A DNA stretch of 64,000 nt from Sporolactobacillus kofuensis (GCF_042660205.1 NZ_JBHSTQ010000001.1:124001-188000); one strand, 5' to 3'; shown: positions 41,212 to 49,690, numbered from the stretch's first letter. Notes: a model not told the origin generated them from the letters alone. Translations and numbers: made by a program.

Positions 41212-43335
41212 TCAATCATCCTTTTTGTAGTAGTCGTTCACGAATCCATCTGCATTCAGCGGCAGCCCTGGTGCCCACTCGATCGGCTGTTTCATCAGAT
41301 CAACCACGTGATCAAGGTCAGCGCGTTCTGCCGGCACGTCCAGTACCACTTCATCGTGTATGGTCATAACGGTTTGATAGCCTGCTGAGGCTAGTCGGTT
41401 CAGCGTGACTGCTAGGCAGTCACGAGCGATTGCCTGTACGACGTTTTCCACAAGTTTGCCACCGTAGGTGCTTTGTTTCACCCACTTGTGTTTTTCCTGA
41501 TCGAGTCCGTAATAGTAAAGGGCATCTTTTTCAAACTGGTTCTGCGCGATGAACGGCTTAACGTAGTAGAGCTTGCGCTTGCTTGGCAGCTGAATGGTCA
41601 GGAAGTCAAGACCGTTCACAATATCGCTCTCACGAGCGAAGATTAAGCCGTGTGTTCCAGCTGGTCGTCCATCGTTCATGACAGATAGCGCCGCATTTTC
41701 AAAGGCGTACCACATGTTGACGATGTGCTTGCTTGCTGCCCGCCACTTCCGCACTATGCTGAGATAGTTGGCGTCGATCATGGCGTCTCTAGCAAGTTGA
41801 TACTGATCTTCTCCTGCGTCCTCGGATAGAAAGTCTCCATTTTCGTTGGCGAATACTCTAACTGCTTCATCGCTCATATCATCTGGTCTGATCTTCCCTC
41901 CGAAGTCCATGCGCTTCATTGCACCAACACTGCCTTGATAGCCAAGGGCGAGTTCTGCAACTTTGCCCTGTTGCCTCAGTGAAGACCCTTTTTTGATCTG
42001 ATCGATCGGGATGCCGAACATTTGGGACGCAGACGCTTCATAAATTTTGCCATGTGTGTTGAACACATCTAACCGCCACTGTTCTCCGGAGAGCCACGCA
42101 ATAACGCGGGCTTCAATCGCTGAGAAATCGGCAACGACGATCTTATGCCCAGGTGCCGGAACAAAAGCCGTCCGTACAAGCTGGCTGAGTACATCTGAGG
42201 TGTTCCCATAGGTGAAAGATAGTAAATCAGCTTTCTTGTTCTTCACCAAGTCACGTGCCAAGTCCAAGGTGCTCATATGGTTCTTGCTGAGGTTCTGAAC
42301 CTGGACAAGCCGTCCTGCCCATCGTCCGGTACGATTGGCGCCGTAGAACTGCAGAAGTCCTCTCACGCGTCCATCAGCGCAGATTGCTGCGTCCATAGCT
42401 TTGTATTTCTTAATGCTTGTTTTGGAAAGTTGCTGCCGGATCTCTAGCACCTTTTTCACTTCACCGGTAGTTGTTTTAACGAGTTCAGCGACTGTGTCTT
42501 TTTGAAGGTTCTCAACTTCTACACCCTTTTCCGCTAGCCACTTGGTCAGCTGCGCGGCACTGTTCGGGTTATCGAGACCGGTTAATGCCTTTGCTTCATC
42601 TTTAAGCTGGGACGTTGATAACTGGTCGATGTAAAGCGCACCGTTAATAAGTTCCTCGTCTAGCTGTATGCCATGGGCATTGGTCTGCATATCGAGTCGC
42701 CATTGCTGCCAAACATCATCAGGTACCGGGAAACGCCCGAGCCGTTTCTCGATCTCCATTTCCACTGCAACGTCTTGGTTGTTATAGTCCTTGAACAGCT
42801 GCCACTTCTCAGGCTCATGGTGCGGAAGTGTTCGCGTGCGATTGCCATTTCGCTTGTTGGGTGTCGTCGGTGTACAAAAGATTTTAATGAGGTTACGCCC
42901 AACGGTCATTTTCTGTTTATCTTGCGGCAGCCCTAGCACTTTAGCGGTAATATCAAGCCCGCTCGTAAAGCCGCAGTACAGTCCGTGTATCATGGTGTCT
43001 TGCCACTGTTCAATCGGACTGTGCCAAAACTTGTTCAGCGCGTACCACTCAAATGCTGCGTTGTATGCATGCTTGATGACGTTTGGATCAGCCAAGGCAT
43101 TGATCACTTCTTGCGGCACGGTCTCACCTTGCAAAAGATCAATCGTGATGACCTCACCACCATTAAAAGAGTAAGAGAGTAATAGGATTTCAAAGTCGTC
43201 TGACTGGATGTATTTGTACGATCCGCTCTTACTGATTTCCACACTTGAAAACGTTTCAAGGTCAATATTTAAGTGACTTTTAGGTAAATTTAAAGAGGGC
43301 ATAACTGGATGCCCTCTGTTTAGTTGTTCATTCAT
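41212..43335 (-). CDS. Phage DNA polymerase, family A
   Basis: The 707-residue enzyme has a 3'-5' exonuclease domain (HLNIDLETFSSVEISKSG at the start) and a polymerase domain. Motif A is VVADFSAIEARVIAWLSGE, motif B includes RQQGKVAELALGYQGS, and motif C is MTIHDEVVLDV. It replicates phage DNA with the primase-helicase. The ATG at 43335 has GAGGTG 7 nt upstream. An in-frame ATG at 43302 also has GAGGGC upstream. Confidence 0.96.
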   Translation of the reverse strand: MNEQLNRGHPVMPSLNLPKSHLNIDLETFSSVEISKSGSYKYIQSDDFEILLLSYSFNGGEVITIDLLQGETVPQEVINALADPNVIKHAYNAAFEWYALNKFWHSPIEQWQDTMIHGLYCGFTSGLDITAKVLGLPQDKQKMTVGRNLIKIFCTPTTPNKRNGNRTRTLPHHEPEKWQLFKDYNNQDVAVEMEIEKRLGRFPVPDDVWQQWRLDMQTNAHGIQLDEELINGALYIDQLSTSQLKDEAKALTGLDNPNSAAQLTKWLAEKGVEVENLQKDTVAELVKTTTGEVKKVLEIRQQLSKTSIKKYKAMDAAICADGRVRGLLQFYGANRTGRWAGRLVQVQNLSKNHMSTLDLARDLVKNKKADLLSFTYGNTSDVLSQLVRTAFVPAPGHKIVVADFSAIEARVIAWLSGEQWRLDVFNTHGKIYEASASQMFGIPIDQIKKGSSLRQQGKVAELALGYQGSVGAMKRMDFGGKIRPDDMSDEAVRVFANENGDFLSEDAGEDQYQLARDAMIDANYLSIVRKWRAASKHIVNMWYAFENAALSVMNDGRPAGTHGLIFARESDIVNGLDFLTIQLPSKRKLYYVKPFIAQNQFEKDALYYYGLDQEKHKWVKQSTYGGKLVENVVQAIARDCLAVTLNRLASAGYQTVMTIHDEVVLDVPAERADLDHVVDLMKQPIEWAPGLPLNADGFVNDYYKKDD

Positions 43336-43346
43336 TGGTCAGCACC

Positions 43347-44213
43347 TCACAGAAATTGCCCAGTTAATGGATCAAATCGCTGGCCTTGTCCTTGTGTTTG
43401 ACCATATGGCTGAGGTGCTGCTGGTTGAGCAGTCTGGCCATATGCCTGCTGACCGTATGGCGGTTGCTGATACTGCGGAGCTGCCTGAGCAGGTGCACCG
43501 CCGAAGTCACTACCTGCATCCGGAGCAGAAGCACCTAGCGGTTCGCCATCACGAGTTTTCATGACGTTAGTCGAGATATAAGCACCGACACCTTTGTTAC
43601 CGTTGCTGTTGTATGGTGCAAAGTTAACTGCAATACGTCCGAACATGCCGCTGTAAACTTCAGTTGCATCCATAATTGGTTGTAGATCCGGACCAACAAT
43701 CTTTGGCGGATAATCTGTGCCGCTGCTTACCGCAAGCACCCAGTGTCCTTTGCATTCAGGACCGTATGGTAGTCCGTCGCTTTCCTTTACACCGTCGCCA
43801 TCGTGAATTGGCAGCCGGAGCCGTGGCGGAATGACATTGCCCCACTTTTCTGCTTTACCTTTTTGCGTGGCTGCATTAACCGCGGCGTCAAGAGCAGCTT
43901 TCGTTTGTGTATGAGCCTTCGGAATAAGCAGTACGGCGCTGAATTTTGGATCGCCGCCGAACGTACTAGCTTTTGGTTTTAGTAGATTTACATAGCTGAA
44001 ACGAACTTCTTCCGGTGTAACCACACGTGTTGCATAAGAGTTTTGTGAATTTGGCATAATTGATTTAGTCTCCTTTAGTTTTATGGCTACGAAACGATAC
44101 TTAAGTGCGTCCGTGCCTATTTTTTGTCTTAGTTTACGGAAGGCAGCGCGTTTGCTTTTCTCGGCAATTCCGAAAATGAATTTGCGTGAAACTGCGCTAT
44201 AAATGCCATACAT
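43347..44213 (-). CDS. DUF2815 protein with an extra N-terminal domain
   Basis: From residue 53 (MPNSQNSYATRVVTPEEVRF) the protein matches DUF2815, phage proteins thought to bind single-stranded DNA; the Gln/Pro/Tyr-rich tail (about 225-288) and acidic-free end resemble SSB tails. The first 52 residues (MYGIYSAVSRKFIFGIAEKS and basic helix) look like a separate small phage protein. AAAGGAG lies 12 nt before the ATG at 44057, so DUF2815 may also be made alone from there. Confidence 0.82.
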   Translation of the reverse strand: MYGIYSAVSRKFIFGIAEKSKRAAFRKLRQKIGTDALKYRFVAIKLKETKSIMPNSQNSYATRVVTPEEVRFSYVNLLKPKASTFGGDPKFSAVLLIPKAHTQTKAALDAAVNAATQKGKAEKWGNVIPPRLRLPIHDGDGVKESDGLPYGPECKGHWVLAVSSGTDYPPKIVGPDLQPIMDATEVYSGMFGRIAVNFAPYNSNGNKGVGAYISTNVMKTRDGEPLGASAPDAGSDFGGAPAQAAPQYQQPPYGQQAYGQTAQPAAPQPYGQTQGQGQRFDPLTGQFL

Positions 44214-45394
44214 CAGCTAAAATCCTGTGTTGCTGAGGTAATCGCCTGGCGCTTATCCTTTGCCGGTGCAAGCGTTGGCTTGCCTTGCGTCTTTTCAACA
44301 AGTCCGGGTACAACAAGCAGCTCATCGTATTGCTTTTTCTTAAGCAACTTCTCAACCTTTGGAACGGTCAGTGGTACACGATCGTAGAGTATGTTTTCAT
44401 CAATACCGTGTTCTGTGAGGTAGGCAAAGGCTTTATCCTGGTCAACGTAGTTTCTCGAGCCGCGTCCCTCGACTGCTTTCCATCCAGGAATCTCGTTGCC
44501 GGCAAGACATTGGCTGAGTGCGTACTCTTTAACCGCCTTGATCCAGTTATCAAGATGCTGGCCAATGTTAATCACCTTGCCGATTTCCTCATCCGTCAGG
44601 AGCGCGGGCTTTTTAACCGGCGCACCAAAGTCTTGTAGTGCTGTAAATTGTCCGGCATAGGCTCGGCACTGTGCTTTTGCCCGGCAGAACCGGCAGTGAT
44701 CGCCAGGTACAAACTCACCCTCTCCCGCATCTGCCAATGCTGCTTTCGGTTTAACTAAATTCTTACCCCAGATCACAAGATCTTCCCGCCGAAAAACCCA
44801 TTCGCTGATGTTGTCTAATCTCGGTTGGATAATGGCTAAATGCACCTGCTCAATCGGGTACAAGATGCCGTACTTCTTCAGAGCACCCAGCGCGTATAAC
44901 ATCATTTGCGGATTGTTTTCTGCTGATACTGGAACGCCCTTGCCATACTTAAAATCGTTAAGGAAAAGTGTGTCGCCCTCGATCATGATGCAGTCGGCTG
45001 TGCCGAATCCGCCAGGTGCATAATCGCTATAGTCCATCCGCTGTTCGATCGTGACGAACGGTGCGTTCGGTCGGCTCATGGACAGCTCCTTCAGGTACTC
45101 AAGGTACGTGTCCGTGTGCTTGTCCATTTCGTCATCGTAGTGCTCGTCGCGCTTGAACTTGTTCATACGTGTGTTATAGGTGCGGCTACTCATTGGCTCG
45201 ATGAAATACTTCCGCAGCTTGAGTTCGGCGATCTCATGCGCCAGCGTACCTTCCTTTGCATACTCGCTAGTCGTATCTGGGAACTGCTCTTCCAGTCGTG
45301 CGCTTGGTGTACAGTTCAGCCACTTATGCGCGCCACTTGCACCAAGCAGCGCATGGCTGCGGTGTGCATGGTCAATCTCTTTGACTGCTGTCAT
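44213..45394 (-). CDS. DUF2800 nuclease (RecB/Cas4-like)
   Basis: The 393-residue protein has the order of a PD-(D/E)xK exonuclease: LNCTPSARLEEQFPDTTSEY, GTLAHEIAELKL, GGFGTADCIMIEGDTLFLND, FKYGKG. A cysteine cluster CRFCRAKAQCRAY suggests a 4Fe-4S or zinc site as in AddB and Cas4. In phages DUF2800 and DUF2815 genes are neighbours and form a recombination/replication pair. It overlaps DUF2815's start. Confidence 0.9.
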   Translation of the reverse strand: MTAVKEIDHAHRSHALLGASGAHKWLNCTPSARLEEQFPDTTSEYAKEGTLAHEIAELKLRKYFIEPMSSRTYNTRMNKFKRDEHYDDEMDKHTDTYLEYLKELSMSRPNAPFVTIEQRMDYSDYAPGGFGTADCIMIEGDTLFLNDFKYGKGVPVSAENNPQMMLYALGALKKYGILYPIEQVHLAIIQPRLDNISEWVFRREDLVIWGKNLVKPKAALADAGEGEFVPGDHCRFCRAKAQCRAYAGQFTALQDFGAPVKKPALLTDEEIGKVINIGQHLDNWIKAVKEYALSQCLAGNEIPGWKAVEGRGSRNYVDQDKAFAYLTEHGIDENILYDRVPLTVPKVEKLLKKKQYDELLVVPGLVEKTQGKPTLAPAKDKRQAITSATQDFS

Positions 45395-45900
45395 AGCTGT
45401 GCACCTAGACCGCGTAGCGCTGTTGCGAAGTCGCCATAACGTTCAACCGGCAGGAAGTTTAGTGCTTGTACCCCAAAAGTCTTGTTAAGCAGATCAATTA
45501 ACTGCTGCTGTTTTCCGCTGTCCATGAGTTGCCCTGCTGCCTTCGCAAGCTCAGGCAGGGTGTACGTTTTGGCTGTAGTCGGTACGGTTGTTGGTACTGA
45601 CTGAACTGGAGCCGTCTGCGGCTGTGTGACTGGCTGTTGTGGTGCGGCAGTTGGCACAGCTTGATAAGTTGGCGCCTGCTGAACTGGCGCGGTTTGTTGC
45701 ACTGTTTGAAGTGCCTCAGCGGTAGTTGTTATCGGTTGAACAGGCTTCGGGTCTTCATCAGGATGTTGTAGTTCTGCATTGGCGTTCCATTTCTGTTCGC
45801 GCATCAATGCAGCGGCGCTTTTGTCGCCGAGTGCAGCGGCAAGAAGTGTGACAGCTTGTGCCAATTTATCGGCTTCAGGTAGGTGTATGGTAATTTCCAT
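45391..45900 (-). CDS. Early protein with Pro/Gln/Thr-rich linker (169 residues)
   Basis: An N-terminal helical part (MEITIHLPEADKLAQAVTLL) and a C-terminal helical part (ELAKAAGQLMDSGKQQQLID and onward) are joined by a disordered, Gln/Pro/Thr/Val-rich stretch of about 55 residues. Proteins with this layout precede DUF2800 genes in other phages, as I recall. Function unknown. Confidence 0.75.
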   Translation of the reverse strand: MEITIHLPEADKLAQAVTLLAAALGDKSAAALMREQKWNANAELQHPDEDPKPVQPITTTAEALQTVQQTAPVQQAPTYQAVPTAAPQQPVTQPQTAPVQSVPTTVPTTAKTYTLPELAKAAGQLMDSGKQQQLIDLLNKTFGVQALNFLPVERYGDFATALRGLGAQL

Positions 45901-45969
45901 GCATAAATCAGTCCTTTCGTGCTATACTGAGCACAGGTAGATTTGTTTAGTCGTCTTTGCAGAGACGGC

Positions 45970-46218
45970 TTATTTTATTGGCTTGATTGATATTCCTTCA
46001 TTAATCAGCATCAGGTTAAATAAAACGCCTTTTGCAAAATCTTGAAGATGCTGTTGCATCACATCGTCAAAATCAGGATCGTTCATGATTCTACGAATTT
46101 TAATTAATTCATTAACCGATGCCATAGAAGTAATCCGTTTAATTTGATCAGGTGCATTGATGCTTTGTTTTAAATCAATGATGTGTGCTTCAAGCTTTTC
46201 TTTTGCTTCCGGTGTCAT
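45970..46218 (-). CDS. Small helical early protein (82 residues)
   Basis: AAAGGGGGG lies before the ATG. The product is helical throughout (TPEAKEKLEAHIIDLKQSIN and so on), without cysteines or membrane segments. Unknown function. Between its stop and the next gene start, no other gene is seen. Confidence 0.6.
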   Translation of the reverse strand: MTPEAKEKLEAHIIDLKQSINAPDQIKRITSMASVNELIKIRRIMNDPDFDDVMQQHLQDFAKGVLFNLMLINEGISIKPIK

Positions 46219-46257
46219 TGGCTGTCACCCCCCTTTCATTTGGCTTCAAGCAGACGT

Positions 46258-46380
46258 TTAAGATCTCCCACCCCCTTTCGTTGACTTTCTTTTCATCCAC
46301 CAATCATCAACAAGCGCATAAGTGATAAGTACGACTACTGATACAGCAAGTTCTGACCAAGCTCCTACGGTAAGTGCCAA
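46258..46380 (-). CDS. Very small membrane protein (40 residues)
   Basis: A TTG start directly after the stop of the preceding gene has GAGGAGG 9-10 nt upstream. The product has one membrane helix (LAVSVVVLITYALV) and a basic C-terminus (WWMKRKSTKGGGRS). The non-ATG start and short length lower confidence. Confidence 0.42.
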   Translation of the reverse strand: MALTVGAWSELAVSVVVLITYALVDDWWMKRKSTKGGGRS

Positions 46381-46575
46381 TCACTTTGCCTCCTCTCGTT
46401 GATTGACATTGATATCAATTGCTTGTTTGCTGCCGTCCATGACTGACAAATGAATACGTTTGTTGCTAAAGATCGTTTGCATCTGAGCTAGTCTAAACGC
46501 CACTGCAAGGGCTTCGTTGATGGTGTCATACTTCGTTTTCTTACAACCATGAATGTGGTCAACTACCCGATACAT
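46381..46575 (-). CDS. Small protein of unknown function (64 residues)
   Basis: The ATG at 46575 has GGGGAGGGG upstream. The product starts MYRVVDHIHGCKKTKYDTIN and ends basic/acidic mixed. It overlaps the 3' end of the 48-residue gene before it, in another frame. Unknown function. Confidence 0.55.
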   Translation of the reverse strand: MYRVVDHIHGCKKTKYDTINEALAVAFRLAQMQTIFSNKRIHLSVMDGSKQAIDINVNQREEAK

Positions 46576-46705
46576 CACTGCCCCTCCCCACTTCGTTCTG
46601 TCGGCATAGGTGGTCGTAATGGACGAGGAAACGTTGGTACGTTTCAAGGCCCATGACCCAGGACAGATCATCGATTAGATTTTGTGCTTTTTCAGCGTCA
46701 GTCAT
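46559..46705 (-). CDS. Small helical protein (48 residues)
   Basis: The ATG at 46705 overlaps the stop of the HTH gene (ATGA) and AGGAGG lies 9 nt upstream. The product begins MTDAEKAQNLIDDLSWVMGL, helical and acidic. Its last residues overlap the next gene. Good translation signals make it probable; no family is known to me. Confidence 0.55.
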   Translation of the reverse strand: MTDAEKAQNLIDDLSWVMGLETYQRFLVHYDHLCRQNEVGRGSDVSGS

Positions 46706-46902
46706 TGGGCTTGTACCTCCTCGCAATCCGATCCTAGCCAGGTGTCGATCTCATCAAGGTCAAAAATCAGAACTCGTGGAGATGGCTTACTAAACGGAAT
46801 CGAATTTGTTCTTTGCAAGGTTTGAATCGTGCTACGTGACATTGGGCAACCAATTGAATCTAAATAATCAGATAATGCTTTTGCACCTCGAACCTTTCTC
46901 AT
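46702..46902 (-). CDS. MerR/excisionase-type HTH protein (66 residues)
   Basis: The protein consists of one HTH_17-like domain: ALSDYLDSIGCPMSRSTIQT and a wing ending in FDLDEIDTWLG. Its position next to Cro and its size fit a phage excisionase or early regulator. It directly follows the Cro-like gene. Confidence 0.75.
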   Translation of the reverse strand: MRKVRGAKALSDYLDSIGCPMSRSTIQTLQRTNSIPFSKPSPRVLIFDLDEIDTWLGSDCEEVQAQ

Positions 46903-47133
46903 TTACCCCACTTCCTCTTCACTACAGTTTATCTGTAGTTTAGGATTAAAAAAAATAATGCTGTCTAACTTGATACCAGTGATCCGAGAAAAATTCATAC
47001 CGTCATTCATGCGAAATACTTTGCGGTATTTTTCGTATTGAATGTACGTTTTCTCAGACATACCAAGTCGTTCAGCCATTTTCACTTGAGTAAGGCCAGC
47101 CAAAATTCTTGCTTGAGCAATTGTGTACCTCAT
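46903..47133 (-). CDS. Cro-like HTH repressor (76 residues)
   Basis: The ATG at 47133 follows GGGAGGTGA and is preferred over upstream in-frame starts, which lie in the operator region. The helix-turn-helix is AGLTQVKMAERLGMSEKTYI. It is divergent from the cI-like gene and the first gene of the leftward operon. A perfect TACAG-TTTAT-CTGTA site also lies inside its 3' end (46923-46937). Confidence 0.82.
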   Translation of the reverse strand: MRYTIAQARILAGLTQVKMAERLGMSEKTYIQYEKYRKVFRMNDGMNFSRITGIKLDSIIFFNPKLQINCSEEEVG

Positions 47134-47155
47134 GTTCTCACCTCCCGATATCCAA

Positions 47156-47272
47156 ATATTACTACAGATTTTCTTTACTTGCAATAACAATTTACAGATT
47201 TTCTGCATAAAAATAATTTTTATTGAATATAATACAGAAATACTGTACATAATTACAGATACAGTGTACAAT
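47156..47272. promoter_or_regulatory. cI-cro divergent promoters with four operators
   Basis: The leftward promoter has TTGCAA (47179-47184) and, after 17 bp, TAATAT (minus strand, 47156-47161). The rightward one has TGTACA (47244-47249), 17 bp and TACAAT (47267-47272). Operators related to TACAG-N5-CTGTA lie at 47163-47177, 47193-47207, 47233-47247 and 47254-47268. The first fills the spacer of the cro promoter; the last two cover the -35 and -10 of the cI promoter. This is a classical lysis-lysogeny switch. Confidence 0.82.
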
Positions 47273-47300
47273 ATAAATAACAAAAGGAGGATTTATAAAG

Positions 47301-47915
47301 ATGAAGCTAGGGGAAAAGATTAAATCATTACGTAAGCGTGAAGGATTAACACAGGCTGATCTTGCTAAGAAATTAGGTGTCGCACCGACTGCAGTATCCG
47401 CATGGGAACGTGATGATAATCGTCCTTTAATGGATAAGCTCTCCATTTTATCTAAAATTTTTGGAGTTTCCGTTACATACTTCTTTGATAAAGAAGATGT
47501 AATCAGGGAGACGAATGAAAATTATGAAGTATCGCCAATTGTGGAATTACCGATTGTTGGTAAAGTTTCTTGTGGTAACGGTATAGTCGCACTGGAAGAA
47601 ATTGAAGGTTACGAAGCAACCCCAAAAAACTGGCTGAATGGTGGCGAATATTTTTATCTCCGGGCTAAGGGCGACAGTATGGAAGGTGCACGTATCCACG
47701 ATGGAGATCTGCTGCTGATTAGAAAACAAGAAGAAATAGAAGATGGAGAAATAGCCGCGGTTTATTTTGACGGTGAAGCCGTTTTAAAGCGGGTATATAA
47801 ACAGAATGGAACATTAATCCTCCAGTCAGAAAATCCAAAGTATAAGCCTATCATCATTACAAGCGGTGAAGTAAAGATCATTGGTAAATTGAAGAAATTG
47901 GTTGTCGCTTTTTAA
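47301..47915 (+). CDS. LexA/CI-type self-cleaving repressor (204 residues)
   Basis: An N-terminal HTH_3 domain (GLTQADLAKKLGVAPTAVSA) is joined to a C-terminal S24 peptidase: the serine is in RAKGDSMEGARIHDGD, the lysine in AVLKRVYK. The likely cleavage site is the Cys-Gly of GKVSCGNG. DNA damage acting through RecA would trigger self-cleavage and induction. AAAGGAGG precedes the ATG, and the operators upstream allow self-control. A weak GCCC/GGGC hairpin with T-run follows. Confidence 0.93.
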   Translation: MKLGEKIKSLRKREGLTQADLAKKLGVAPTAVSAWERDDNRPLMDKLSILSKIFGVSVTYFFDKEDVIRETNENYEVSPIVELPIVGKVSCGNGIVALEEIEGYEATPKNWLNGGEYFYLRAKGDSMEGARIHDGDLLLIRKQEEIEDGEIAAVYFDGEAVLKRVYKQNGTLILQSENPKYKPIIITSGEVKIIGKLKKLVVAF

Positions 47916-47988
47916 CATAATCTGCCCTTTTTATCGGGCCCTTTTTATCCTATACATAGAACATACATTCCCTTGAAAGGAGGTGAGA

Positions 47989-49146
47989 ATGAAAATGGCA
48001 TCGTACCAGGAGATCGCACCAAACAAATTCAAAATATATGTAGACGTAGAAACAGAAGAAGGACAGAAAAGAAAACGTAGAACAAAAACAATCGTTGCCA
48101 AATCAGATCGTGCTTTAAAAAAAGCCATTACTGAATTTGAAATTGAAGTAAGTAAGCAAAGCGAAAACTTATCTAAAATAAAATTTGAACAGTTTGCCGA
48201 TCGGTGGATGAATGTGTATGTACGTCCAAAGCTTACGGTCAAAACGCGTAATACCTATAAAACATGTCTTGATAATGGACCGATCGATTATTTTGGTGAT
48301 ATGCAACTTGCTAAAATAAAAACATACCATGTAGAAAAATTCTTCGCTGAACAAAAGAAGATCAATGCTGGATCGTTGAAAGGAAAATATTTATGCTTAT
48401 GTAGTATCTTTACAAAAGCGGTCAAGTGGGGTGTGATTGAAAATTCACCGATGAAAAATGTTGATGAGCCACAGGAGCGTTCAAAACGTGAAAGACCGTT
48501 TAAAGCATATACAGAAGTACAATTAAAAAAAGTTCTAGCAGTTCTCGATCGTGATGCTTTTAAAAAGCTACGAATACAGTCAAAATTAGCTTGCTTTGTT
48601 GGATTACGTTTGGCAGAGATCGCAGGATTACGAAAAGATTGTTTTGACTTTGTGCATAACAAAATACGTATCGATCGAACACTTCAATATGATAAAGAAA
48701 CAAAAAAGTTTTTTCTCGGTCCGGTTAAAAATAAAATGCCGCGGATAGTCAATGTGCCGCAGAAATTTATGCAGGGCGAGTTGAAGGAATACGTATATTG
48801 GCATAACTGGCTGCAAAAGAAATGTGGGGAAGCATGGAAACCACTTATCATAAATAAGCAGCCAATTGATTTGCTTTTCACAAATGAAATCGGCTACCCA
48901 AACCATATAAACAGTATGGGGAATGAATGGATAAAGTTTTTAAAAAAACACCCTAATCTTCCTTACCTCAATTTTCACGGACTTAGACATACATGTGCAT
49001 CTCTGCTTGTACTAAAAGGCGTAAATTTTAAGATCATTCAGGAGCAGTTAGGGCATAAGAATATTCGCGAAACAATCGAAACGTACAGTCATTTGGAGGA
49101 ATCGAGTAAAGCTGAAGCGTTAGATAAGTTAGATGAGGTTCTATAG
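47989..49146 (+). CDS. Tyrosine-recombinase integrase
   Basis: The 385-residue enzyme has an N-terminal arm-binding domain (SYQEIAPNKFKIYVDVETEE), a SAM-like core-binding domain (about 70-160) and a catalytic domain. The catalytic Arg is in FVGLRLAEIAGL, His-x-x-Arg in LNFHGLRHTCAS, the second His in LGHKNIRETIETYSH, which also holds the Tyr nucleophile. AAAGGAGGTGAGA lies before the ATG at 47989; the ATG at 47995 is the alternative. It is next to attR and reads toward it. Confidence 0.95.
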   Translation: MKMASYQEIAPNKFKIYVDVETEEGQKRKRRTKTIVAKSDRALKKAITEFEIEVSKQSENLSKIKFEQFADRWMNVYVRPKLTVKTRNTYKTCLDNGPIDYFGDMQLAKIKTYHVEKFFAEQKKINAGSLKGKYLCLCSIFTKAVKWGVIENSPMKNVDEPQERSKRERPFKAYTEVQLKKVLAVLDRDAFKKLRIQSKLACFVGLRLAEIAGLRKDCFDFVHNKIRIDRTLQYDKETKKFFLGPVKNKMPRIVNVPQKFMQGELKEYVYWHNWLQKKCGEAWKPLIINKQPIDLLFTNEIGYPNHINSMGNEWIKFLKKHPNLPYLNFHGLRHTCASLLVLKGVNFKIIQEQLGHKNIRETIETYSHLEESSKAEALDKLDEVL

Positions 49147-49165
49147 TTTGTCACTTTTATGTCAC
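49146..49165 (+). other. Integrase arm-type site, right end
   Basis: GTTTGTCACTTTTATGTCAC matches 6564-6583 at 19 of 20 positions in the same orientation. It starts within the stop codon of the integrase gene and lies 53 bp inside the attR core. Confidence 0.65.
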
Positions 49166-49204
49166 TCGATGAATATTGCCAGTTAAAAAAGCTTTAGTTA
49201 AAGC

Positions 49205-49690
49205 TCATTTTAGCGGTGGATGGACGATCGATGCGTTCAAGCTTCCGACGAAGATTGTCTTCTTTTGCAAGACTTGGTTCTTGGTATTGAGAAACAAAAC
49301 TGTAAAATGTTCTTGTTTAAGTGTGCGCATCTCTTCCATAACAAAATCTGCGCCATCTTCCGGTGAACGAATTGTATAACGAGAATGAGGCAATCCTCTG
49401 GCCATACGCTGTCCGATCTCAAAGCTTGCCAGGAGTTGAACCGCTTTCGCCTCTCCGATCCCTTTCACCTGTTTCAATTCTTCAATGCTCGCCTCTCTCA
49501 GTAGTTCAAGGCCCTCGAATTGGCTGAAAAGGCGCTCAGCAAGTTGCATGACGGATTCATTCCTTGTTCCAGAATGAAGCAATAGAGCAAGTAATTCTTG
49601 ATTGGATAATGAAGCGGCACCATTTCGGATCAAACGTTCTCTAGGTCGGTCATCCTGTGGTATATCTTTCATCATCACGTTTTTGTTCAT
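49205..49690 (-). pseudogene. radC: radC 5' fragment, truncated by the prophage
   Basis: The fragment encodes the RadC N-terminal UPF0758 helix-hairpin-helix region (LSNQELLALLLHSGTRNESV, then EELKQVKGIGEAKAVQLLAS) and the start of the JAMM domain. At the attR core it passes into phage DNA and ends after three foreign residues (PLK). The metal-binding HNHPSGD motif is lost. It still has a good ribosome-binding site (GGGGGAG) and so may give a truncated protein of 161 residues. Confidence 0.93.
49218..49237. other. attR core (20 bp)
   Basis: This is the second copy of GGATGGACGATCGATGCGTT, identical to 6432-6451, located at the junction of phage DNA and the radC 5' fragment. Confidence 0.95.

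Larger units (their letters stand above)
6432..49237. mobile_element. Siphovirus-type prophage integrated in radC, about 42.8 kb
   Basis: The element is bounded by a 20-bp direct repeat (6432-6451 and 49218-49237) lying inside the split radC gene. It contains an integrase at the right end, an immunity region, replication and recombination genes, HK97-type packaging and head genes, a long-tail module with a tape measure of 1159 residues, a lysis cassette and an accessory region next to attL. I see no broken structural genes, so it looks complete and possibly inducible. Most genes are on the minus strand; cI, int and the accessory region are on the plus strand. Confidence 0.95.

Noticed and set aside
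44213..45394. Cysteine cluster and RecB-like motifs considered as Cas4
   Set aside because: Neighbours are DUF2815 and DNA polymerase and the protein fits the phage DUF2800 family; no CRISPR genes are present.
45940..45980. GTCGTCT/AGACGGC hairpin considered as terminator
   Set aside because: The T-run is on the plus strand where no gene ends; on the minus strand it lies before an early gene without a U-tract.
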